Source of the DNA: Isoetes taiwanensis
Lineage: Eukaryota > Streptophyta > Lycopodiopsida > Isoetales > Isoetaceae
Reading direction: 5' to 3'
Assembly: GCA_021234155.1 (NCBI GenBank)
Contig: JAJEKV010000056.1
Coordinates: 6,198,932-6,262,931, forward strand
Length of the DNA: 64,000 nt
Position numbers and translations under genes: made by a program. The notes under the pieces were generated by a model. That model made no database searches and had not been told where the DNA came from. It saw only the letters and a list, made by a program, of their open reading frames with translations. Each line of letters starts with the position of its first letter. Positions within the stretch are counted from its first letter, which is position 1. Below, piece by piece: positions 55,573 through 64,000 of this stretch.

Positions 55573-57905
55573 CTACAAGGCTCTGTGATTTGTTTCCAAA
55601 GTGAATTTATATATAACGCCTTCATACACCTCATCTATCAATCTTCTAGTTCCAGGAACCTCGTGCATAACCAACCCTTGACGTTCACTTTCTACAAATA
55701 TTACCATGTCGGTACTGCAAAAATGGAAGTATACGGTTCGTGCATTGCATTACTAAGCCATATCGACAACCTGACATTTCTTACATACGTAATGATTATA
55801 GATACAAATACCTTTTAGCACGTGAAATATATGCCAATATAAACTCGCAGATTCTGCTTCCCTGGTGTTCTAGAAGATGCCGTACTGTATCGAAGAGGGG
55901 GCCAATACTATTCTGTTGGTAGCCTGGATATCGTCAAGAACCAACAATGAACAAAGATCCATTGAGATGTCTTTCATACAACTTCAAAGGATATAGATAT
56001 CAGCTCCAAAAACCATGTCGAATCCATCAGGGTGTTTCTGCGAGATGTCATTGAGGTGACTAATGCTGCCCCACTCGAGCTTTTCACAAGTGACATCTGC
56101 TAACAAATTTATTCTTGCCATCATTGGCAGTACTATGAAACCATAAAATCATAACGGGCATACTTGAGTAAACTATATATTAGTAGATTACATAGTGTAT
56201 CATCCTGTTGCTTTCTAGGATTCCTCCCAATGTGTGTATATCTGCTTCAGCTATGAGTTGGTAGCAATAGTTTTTACCTATGATATCTAGACTACTCAAA
56301 TCTACATCTCCAGTAAATGTGTATGGGTGAATGCAAATAGATAATCATGGAACCTTTTTCCTTAAAATGAAATTCCTTTTAAGACTACATTTTAAGGGTG
56401 CTTTGTCAAAACACCCTGAGTAGTTCTATCAACAATGACAAAATACATGACCTCCCGTATCCAAAATCCTCAAGAAAACAATAAGATTCAGTATCTCAAT
56501 AAGCCCTACTCTAGTACTTCTAAATCCAGAGGTCGAACGTGACTGCTGGAGCTCAATGTTTCTTTTCATCACCTGAACGAACATGTGAAATTAATACTGG
56601 GAAACAGATATCTTAAAGAAATAACAGCAACTTGCTGTACTTACCTTCAAAACAGTGTCATTGTGATCTGTCATCACAACTTTACGACAAAAATGGCCAG
56701 AAAGCAATCCCGTAAGTCCTATAAGCAGCATAAATGAGCCAAACTATTATCTCTAATAGAAGCAGTCTTCCTACATGATAACTAAAAATGTCCTTCAATG
56801 GCGTACCAACACCCGCTCCAAGCTCGATTACAGAGGAGCTTTCAAAAAGTTCAGAATGGTTAATTATATAATCATTCAAAAGACTAGTCCCAGGCCATAT
56901 GAGCTGCCCAGTAAGGTCATAATCCGCTGCAAGTCCAAGAAAGACTCCAGATTAGGCTAAGAGTAAACTGGAGATGATAAAGAAGCCACACTAAACACAA
57001 GAAACTTCAAATAATTTGCGAAGAAGAAATGCATTTTTTATTTCAGACAAATAGCATGGATATCCTAGACTATTGGTGTTTCTGAAAGATGTTCATAGAT
57101 CTTTCTTCCCCCACTTATATTTACAAATCGTGCAACAATAATGGCAAATTCACATAGGCGCATAATACAAATATTTACGCCAACATACTTGATGATGACT
57201 GTAAGCAAAGAACGTCTATTGTGAAGGGTCCAAATACAAATGATCGTACATTGTACCTGAATAATCAGGCTAAAATCTGTTATGGCAGCATTATCAAACT
57301 TTCCAACAAAATTATACAAGACGTAACCTGCCATCAAGTGAATTTGAAGCCCTAAATGTCACGATTTAAAATATTCCAAATACTTTACAGTCTTACTCAT
57401 TCTCTTCCAGTCTAATATGCATATCTATGCCTGGTCTGAGCTTCGAAACGAGATAAGCACTTCCAATTTATGTACAATGGGTGGATGAAGGCTGATTAAA
57501 TAGCATAATATCGTCCTGCCACAGTAAGTGAAGAAATGAAAAAGGTGGGTCATATAACAAAGGAAAAAGAATGAATTGGTCTTGGCAGCAGAAGAAGGTA
57601 AAAAGGTCATGTGCATGCAGTAACGTAAGCAACTTGTTCGATATTCTTGTTTAGTGTAATATAATCATTTCTACGAAGGAAATCCTTAACAGCTCAGTGA
57701 TTGAATTGTATGAGACTTGTTTCTTGACGAACAGTTGCTTCTAGAAAAGGCATTCATTGGTTACTGCAGAAGGCCTTAAAACAATCACGAGGATGTTTCA
57801 ATGGAGATAAACCGAATGGAAGAAACAAAAGACAAAAAGGATTTTACTTAACTCTTCATTAATGAAGAATGACTCGTCCAGTAGGGCCTCATCGTCGTCA
57901 TTCAT
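55573..57905 (-). CDS. METTL-type protein methyltransferase (Methyltransf_16)
   Basis: Predicted AdoMet-dependent methyltransferase of the METTL21/FAM86 type; characterised relatives methylate lysines of proteins. The exon model (minus) is 57905-57848, 56926-56807, 56718-56645, 56572-56518, 56096-55995, 55923-55812 and 55714-55573. It closes in phase at every junction and gives 220 residues. AdoMet motif I is VIELGAGVG (about 52-60), preceded by TGQLIWPG; VVMTDHND (73-80) follows; then LEWG (109-112), FDMVFGAD (128-135), FILAYISRAK and a C-terminal EGVIYKFTLE. All introns are GT-AG except that between exons 5 and 6, which starts ATATCCTT and fits a U12 intron. Exon 1 is phase-compatible but is the least certain, because relatives often have more N-terminal sequence. 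Confidence 0.85.
55924..55994 (-). other. Candidate U12-type AT-AG intron
   Basis: The 71-nt intron begins ATATCCTTT, the canonical U12 donor, and ends AG. A branch-like TTCTTGAC (55940-55933) puts its A 10 nt from the acceptor, the U12 spacing. Splicing makes the split codon T|GC (Cys) and restores the frame GADICYQQNS. No GT donor in the area keeps the frame open: reading through meets TGA after ADIYIL. Confidence 0.8.
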
Positions 57906-59390
57906 TTTCGACATGCTCAAGCAGTATCGGGTATCAAGTCCATTTCGCCTTTCCTGCTTCGGGCATAATCCCTGGAATATTCGTCCAATAACATGGAACA
58001 ATGCTTGAAGCTCAAAATATAGATTTGGAGTGTTAAGTACGTACTTTATGGGTTTTTGTTCCATCTTTATTCGTGGCCATTGATCTTTGGAATATACTCC
58101 CTGTTGTGTCAGATCGACGACCATAAATTTTTTCAAAAAAAAAAAATCAATTGCAAGTTTCAATGGTGCAAAACAGACCATTAGCACCATTGACATAATA
58201 TAAACAACATAAAATTTTAACAACTGAATGCATGGTTCAAAATCAATAGTCGTTGCCCAAGCAGCCCCATTCTCCACGGCGTCTCCTGTCGTGCCATCAG
58301 AAAGAGAGGCCAAACTCACCAGACCCCAAAGCCACCAGAATGAAAGGCAAACGTTTCAACCTGCTCTGTGCATCACTTTGCGAAGCAGAATATCAAAATG
58401 CGGGAACACATGCATAAGAAATGCAAAGGAAAGTAGTTGCCCCAGCATATCCTTCCCGCATCACACAGAACTTAGAACGCAGCCCTCCTGTGGCTCCAAG
58501 CTTGCACTCCACAAATCATCAACAACGGCATGCAATCCTGACCTGTCCCATCAGAAAATATGCCCATCTCCACGGCCATCTCCTTCTAAATTCACACCAT
58601 GTAAACACAAATCAAAATAAACAAATTAATCTAATCTCCGGGCATCTACCTTCGGTCGCGAACAAGCAGCTCGAATCGTTCCAAACATACCATTTGCATA
58701 CGATTTCCAATACAATATAGGGACGAAATCTAGGCCCAACTATGTCAGAAATACCGCCCCTAAATACCAAACGAAAATATTGCAAGCTTATTATGCCAAC
58801 ACTTGGTATAAAGTAGATTAGACATGTGGTATAAAAACATAGTGACACGTGTTGTTACAAAAGGTAACGAAAATGTGTTTTAAAGGAACATGAAAAGAAA
58901 AAAAATTGAGCGACAAGAAATCTTGCGGTCAACAGTTTTGATAGAACATTCGCATAGGATTGGAGATTGCACTGGTGTAGCTATAGTTTGGTGTGCCGTG
59001 CAGAAATCCATTCAGGAGGAGTTATATTGTAACATGTTAGTCGTGCAGCAACCCGACCAGGATAGGTGACCGAAGTAGATTTGTTTGATTGAAGCTTTGG
59101 CAGAAATGGATGAAGAGCAGAGTCGGACTTGACAAATCTAGACTCAGAAGCAAACGCTGGAGAAATCCGACTTGGAAGTAGAATGTGATCCCGAAACCAT
59201 TACAGAATACTTGTATTGCTGGGGAGATCTGGAGAAGAATCGGATTTGCATCTCGGATCCTACTGCATGCTGTATCGAGAAGTTGGTTTTGTTGTTGTAT
59301 ATAAATTCGATAAACCGTACTTAAAGAGACATCACAGACTGGTCTTATGCAAAAGAAGAATTGCAATTGTTGGAGTTAGAGTACTGGTTT
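57906..59390. other. Upstream of the methyltransferase gene
   Basis: Contains the gene's promoter side. A segment at 58650-58780 (AACAAGCAGCTCGAATCG... CTAGGCCCAACTATG) is related to 42.87 kb and 47.45 kb. An A-rich tract lies at 58134-58147. The open frames at 58228-58720 have no recognised homology. Confidence 0.45.
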
Positions 59391-59589
59391 GTTGGGTTCA
59401 AATCCCATACTCTGATAATTTTAACAGTGGTATCAGAGCCAGCCTTCCTTGATCATAGAAGCATTTCCTTAACCATTAATTCCGGCGCCGAAAGGTCGGT
59501 TATTGTTTCGGGAGAATTGATAAAGGAAATTGCAGAACCCGATACACCATGTGTACAAATGGAAAATGGCCATTTACATGAAGTTAAAG
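59391..59589 (+). pseudogene. Retroelement fragment: LTR end, primer site, protease-like frame
   Basis: TTAACA ends an LTR-like segment, followed by TGGTATCAGAGC (59428-59439), the initiator-Met primer site. Further on a frame reads INSGAERSVIVSGELIKEIA, resembling a retropepsin start with N in place of the catalytic D. The gag region between is missing, so this is a deleted copy. The frame continues across the Mutator-like insertion into 61491-61590. A GGGTTCAAATCCC box (about 59393) resembles a tRNA B box but lies in the LTR end. Confidence 0.5.
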
Positions 59590-61490
59590 GGGTGAAAATA
59601 GCTTTACCTTGGTTTTGGTGATTCCGTCGTGGTGACTACTCTCCCACAGAATCACTAACCCTTCGAAAACGGGATCCGTTCCGGAGGCCCCGTTATTTGT
59701 ACCTGACAACGTCAGGTGTGCCTTCTGATGGATCCCAGCCATCTGTCTGCAGGGTCCATCCTGGCCATCCGTTTTATACCTTCCAGCAGAATCACATCTG
59801 GAAAATACCACCGGACGGAATCACCGCCCTTTTATTCCACACCACGAAATCACCATTTGGAATATCTCAGTAAAAATTCAAATTTTTTACGTCCTTCTCT
59901 TATGGGAGGTTTTTCACGCTAGTGCGGGCTATGGCGGCTTGTTCCGGGGATAATGGTGATTGAATAAGCTGGGGCTGAGGAGATCTTCCTTCTTTTGTTC
60001 TCGTTTTATTTTCTTCTACAGATCCGGCAGCATGGCTATGGCAGAAAACAGGGGCGGAAAACAGGGGCGTTCTTCCTTCTCTTCTTTTTTTATGTTGTTG
60101 CCTACGCTGTTGGATTTAGGCTCAGAAATATCCATTGCGTTTGGACGATTTTTTATGAAGACCTAAGAGCTATTTCGTGCTTATTTTTTAAGCTTTTGGC
60201 TATGGCGGCAGTACCCAATGAAGACATAAGCAGCTTCTGTTGGTTTTCTTCTGATAGCTATGGAGGACCGGCTCTCAGAATCTGCAATGAAAACGAATAA
60301 GAGGAGAGGAAGGCAAGGGTGTCCACAAGCCCGGAATTGATTTTAATGGCTGGCTCTGCTTCCCTAAGTGGCTGTACATGTCCGGACCTCCCACAACAGC
60401 GCCATGTAAATCCTTCGCTGCAGGCTATATGGGTGTTTGATTCCTTGAATGATGGCAGGGATGAGCCCCTGTTGGTGTACTCTGCGTGGAAAATCGCTTC
60501 CAAACCTGTGAAAATCGCTTCCAAATCACGGGGATGAGGCGCTGTGGAAACTCTGCGTAGAATTTTGCTTGGATTTTCTCCTAATATGTAATCCGGAATG
60601 CTCGGATTTACAGAGCATGGGCGTTGCTGTCGGTGGCAGACCAATTTCAAACCTGCCTGGACACGCTAGAAGTCCGGTAAGAAAGAGGCAGTGAAACAGA
60701 ACAAGCCTTGGATTGGAAGCAAATGTAAGTTATACAAACAAAGGCTATGATCCTGTTCCTTGTTTATTGTTCTTGCTTTAAAGGGTCATGGCATTGCCGA
60801 TATTGGCAAGGGGTTCAAATCTCCATCCATAAAAATTCTGGGCAGTGCAGAGAATAACAAGAGAATAACAATGGACAGGCACCCTGCTTGCTTTTGCAAG
60901 CAAATGTAAGTTATACCTTAAGAATTCATAGCTCATCTGCAGAAATTGAAATTGAAAACGGCAAATATTGGGCTCTTGCAAGTACCTAGTGATTCCGTCC
61001 GGTAGAATATGCCACCGAATATTCTACGAGGAGAGAATATTATAGTATGTGATTCCACCGGGTGGGATCAATTCCGAATGGTGATTCCATCTGGTGGAAT
61101 CTATCAAGGTTGATTCCACCAGGCGGGATCAATTATGAATGGTGATTCCATTTAGTGGAATCCGTCATGGGTGATTCCACGGGGGTGAATACTACAGTAA
61201 GTGATTCCATCTGACGGTATCAATTCAGTGTGATTCCATCGCGTGGAATAACAGAGCGGTGATTCCATCCGGCAGTATTTTGTGGATGTGATTCCGCCAG
61301 AAGGTATAAAATGGACGGCCAGGATGGACCCTGACGGACGGCTGGGATCCATCAGAAGGTACACCTGACGCTGTGAGGTACGGATAATGGGGCATTTGGA
61401 ACGGATCCCATTTTCGGAGGGTTAGTGATTCCGCAGGAGAGTAGTCACCGCGATGGAATCACCAAAACCAAGGTAAAGCTATTTTCACCC
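59590..61490. mobile_element. Mutator-like element with long TIRs and subterminal repeats
   Basis: The ends GGGTGAAAATAGCTTTACC and GGTAAAGCTATTTTCACCC start inverted repeats of about 280-300 bp (left to about 59890, right from about 61200). A perfect 9-bp direct repeat AAGTTAAAG flanks it (59581-59589 and 61491-61499). The 1901-bp body has no transposase. Its centre (59900-60980) holds open frames with no recognised homology, possibly captured DNA, and a 16-bp repeat GCAAATGTAAGTTATA at about 60718 and 60900. It interrupts a retroelement protease-like frame that continues on both sides. Confidence 0.92.
60988..61310. repeat. ~31-bp GTGATTCCATCYGG repeat array
   Basis: About nine to ten degenerate units starting GTGATTCCA or GTGATTCCG occur every 29-35 bp, running into the right terminal repeat. 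Inverted versions (GGAATCAC) lie at the left end near 59620-59880. The units are too diverged and lack constant spacers, so this is a subterminal array of the transposon, not a CRISPR. Confidence 0.85.
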
Positions 61491-62960
61491 AAGTTAAAGG
61501 ATGCAAAAAATTAAAGTTCTATCATGAGGACAAGGACAAAGTATGTTTGGAGAATACATTGTATACCATTAGGGATTTTTTGGGGTTATAAAGGGTCGTT
61601 TGAGATTTGCCAACTAGGAAATTGCTTGGCCAATAAAAATGAAGAACTTGACAGAAACGGTTATAATTTTTTACGTGGCATGGCGTGACTGGTCCTAGCT
61701 TTTTATGCTGCCCTACCCTGAGCTGCCCGACTTGCCCTAATCCTTTTATTTTTTCTACAATGGGAAGAGACAAACGAAAGAAACAAACAAATTACCAAAC
61801 AAAATTTTCCCTCGATTTTCCCTCTCCCCTCGCACAAATTTTCCCTCGATTTTTTCCCTCCCCTCACACAAATTTTCTCTCCCTCCCATTTACTGGAAGC
61901 GCTTCACAAGATCGCGCAGACCGAGAAGCATTTTGAATCCATTCACTGGAAGCGCTTCACAAGTTTACCGAGATCAATAAGCATTTTGACATCTAATGCT
62001 GGAAGCTTTAAACAGGTTTGGGAGCATACTGGAGCACCTGACCTTCTCCCATGTATCTATGATCAGGTAAGATCACAAGTAAATGTAGAAATAAATAATG
62101 CTTTGACTGTTTCTTGCATTTGTTTCCAGAACAATTGCAGGTGAGATCTAGGCATGCAAGCCACATGATTTATATGCAAAAATTGATACAGGTAGGATTT
62201 TGAGCTTGTCCAATAAGTTTTGATTCTATTGTTTCTCATATTCATTATTTTGTTTGTTCCAGACACCCATCAAATTTATGTAGAAGATATTTAGAAGGTA
62301 GGACACGAACTGTTTTCTTTCGTTACTTTTTCTGTTAATATGGTCTATGTTCATATAAGGATTTGAATCTTGTGTCTAATTTAAGCTTTAAGCAAGATGT
62401 GGCTCATGTAAACCAGATATCTTACATAAGTATTAAGAAATTAATTAAAACCCAGTTACTCATTGAATTCTGTTTCCTGCAAATTGACTATCATGCTACT
62501 CTTGATTCCTTATTTAATTGGTCTCATTTTCCTACAGGTTTAGCTACTTTGTTTACGTGTTTATTGCTGCCATGGTATGATTTTGCAAGGTAGCACCAAT
62601 GGGATATAGCTAGACATGACGTCTTTTCAAAGGTTTTTTACTTGGATTGCATGCATCTATTTAGCTTTTCCTTTTATGTATCTACTCACATGGCTACTGC
62701 TTTATATCCAAGACAAACCTAAGTATCACTTGGATTGTACACATTCTATTCAAGCTTTGAAGAGCTACTGCATGGATCTAAATGGACCATTTTCAGAACT
62801 ACATATAGTGTATTTTATTTATCAAAGCCTTTGACCATTGCTATGCCCTATTGCTAAAAGGAAAGAAAGCTTGTCTAGCTATTCAGTCATTGTAATCTCT
62901 CTTGTTGACATAAGATAACCTATTTTTGCCTTAATATTGCTATATTATTATTATTTGCAG
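61491..62960. other. Retroelement tail, then promoter-like and intron-like DNA
   Basis: 61491-61590 continues the protease-like frame. 61795-61885 has pyrimidine-rich tandem units (AAATTTTCCCTCGATTTT). 'CACTGGAAGCGCTTCACAAG' occurs at about 61891 (variant) and 61941, a two-copy repeat of about 50 bp. The remainder up to the acceptor at 62960 looks like intron or untranslated sequence of the gene at the right edge, but I could not place an upstream exon. Confidence 0.4.
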
Positions 62961-64000
62961 ATTGCAATGGAAGAAATGATTACATCTGTTGTCATTGAAA
63001 GGCCTAATGCATACCCTATAACCGTGTATATTGGTACATTTGTTACAATGCAGCCATCGTTGAGGGGTTCTTTTAGAATTAAAAGATTCTGATTGAATGA
63101 TGTGAAGGCTCGTTGGAAAGGCAAGGTTAAGCAAATTCAGCAGCATGGGAGACATGTACAACTTCTAGTTCAACATCTTTACTGCCCTTGTGATTTAACA
63201 AAGTACAAGAATGATAGCGTACGTGGACTTCCAAAGATGCAACCAAACTGTAAGTTCTTTTCTAGTCTTATTCATTTATTTTTGCTGTATTGAACCAAAT
63301 ATTGCTCAAGTATTTTCTTTAGTACGTTTCTCGGGCCTTCGCTAATTCATTGTTTCCTTACTTCTTTGCTCTAGGGTTCTGCCTATCAGACCAAGAAGAC
63401 TTGGTAAGTGCTGAACGCATAACAGGTGTATTTCATGCTTTCCACTTTGATCTTGATTCTATCATTTTTGAAGGCGAGAACTCAGTTGAGTTGCGCAATA
63501 AATCAATTTGGTTCAGGAAGCACATTTTCTATCCAAAGTTAAAAAAGATAGTGGAAATACCTCTTCCTAATCTTGCTGAAATGGTTTCTCTATCAACCAT
63601 TGTACGATGTTGCTGTTATCACAAAAGAAGTTGTGGACAGAGATTCATGTTGCTTTGAAAGAGCGATCTGCTGTATGTGGCCATGTAAAAGTTGACATGG
63701 CAATTGACATTTTTGTTTCCTTATTCAGCTCAGTAACTTCCGTGAAGAAGACATCCAAAATGCTAACAATATCAAATATATCAAATGAGATATTAGATAC
63801 GCTACTTCCTGAGAAGTGGAGGTCTAGGCTTCATGACAAAGGTGCAGATCATATTGAATGCAAGATCAGTTGCAATACATTGCGGTTCAGGTACTATTTA
63901 AGAAGACAATCTTTGTACCTATGGCGCAGGGTTTTAGAAGGCCAGAAGTTTAGGTGGGTTCCTCTTGATCAAAACAAAGACGATGGGACACATTCAAAAG
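62961..64000 (+). pseudogene. GMI1/SMCHD1-like gene fragment, broken, runs off edge
   Basis: Two exons: 62961-63249 after a TTTGCAG acceptor with a CT|GTAAGT donor, and 63375 to beyond 64000 after CTCTAG. Readable stretches: MEEMITSVVIERPNAYPITV, NDVKARWKGKVKQIQQHGRH, LTKYKNDSVRGLPK, ERITGVFHAFHFDLDSIIF, SIWFRKHIFYPKLKKIVEIP and RLHDKGADHIECKISCNT. From memory these resemble plant GMI1-type proteins (GHKL ATPase plus SMC hinge, DNA-repair linked); that name is tentative. The first exon has TGA at 63090-63092 where the family seems to have Trp, and a frame change lies near 63603-63620, after which the frame stays open to the end. It is probably a pseudogene. Confidence 0.55.

Noticed and set aside
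58228-58720. Plus-strand ORFs of 99-130 codons upstream of the methyltransferase gene
   Set aside because: They overlap dispersed-repeat sequence and antisense promoter DNA; no domain can be read.
59375-59425. Possible tRNA (GGGTTCAAATCCC, B-box-like)
   Set aside because: No acceptor stem, D-arm or anticodon arm could be folded around it; the primer site just after it shows an LTR end.
60988-61310. Regular ~31-bp repeats suggesting a CRISPR-like array
   Set aside because: Units are degenerate, have no constant spacer and merge into the terminal inverted repeat of a Mutator-like element in a plant genome.

Overview
The window is nuclear DNA of a land plant. Its genes are split by short GT-AG introns of roughly 70-200 bp, its proteins belong to plant families (calmodulin-like proteins, a plastid-type ABC1 kinase, a Methyltransf_16 enzyme), and most of the sequence is transposable elements of plant type: a Ty3/gypsy chromovirus, a second Ty3-type pol, LINE-like pieces, Mutator-like elements and other inverted-repeat elements. 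The species cannot be told from the sequence. Nothing bacterial, no CRISPR array, no rRNA and no complete tRNA was seen.

Layout. 1-6.6 kb is intergenic, with a tandem repeat family (4.2-5.2 kb) and a MITE-like inverted-repeat element (5.35-6.12 kb). 6.6-10.3 kb is a small calmodulin-like (CML) cluster: two intact, intronless, divergent four-EF-hand genes, a broken third copy, and between the intact genes a GC-rich inverted repeat of about 145 bp. A poly(A)-tailed retroposon with an 18-bp target duplication lies at 10.33-10.81 kb. 11.16-26.44 kb is one large, decayed chromovirus with 1.56-kb LTRs, the 3' one truncated. It holds four covarying hairpins, two internal TATA boxes and a nested 2.3-kb terminal-inverted-repeat element with an unusual palindromic minisatellite. 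26.4-31.7 kb is gene-free, with older duplications and a relocated piece of the CML locus. 31.7-40.3 kb is a cluster of LTR-like direct repeats around an antisense Ty3-type pol fragment. 41.27-43.07 kb is a Mutator-like element with a perfect 9-bp target duplication.

The gene-bearing right half has a broken ankyrin-repeat gene (44.6-45.7 kb, -), an apparently intact 11-exon ABC1K9-like kinase gene (48.86-51.26 kb, -), LINE and repeat fragments (52.9-54.4 kb), and a 7-exon METTL-type methyltransferase gene (55.57-57.91 kb, -) with one intron that looks U12-type AT-AG. A second Mutator-like element (59.59-61.49 kb) sits inside a retroelement fragment. A broken gene resembling GMI1/SMCHD1-type proteins runs off the right edge.

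The genes do not form a pathway. The two intact CMLs are paralogues that would act as calcium sensors, the ABC1K9-like protein would act in plastids and the methyltransferase probably on proteins. Most of the interest lies in nested mobile elements whose boundaries can be read to the base. No complete undescribed system was identified; the best candidates for something undescribed are the hairpin-plus-TATA modules inside the chromovirus and the palindromic minisatellite in the nested element.
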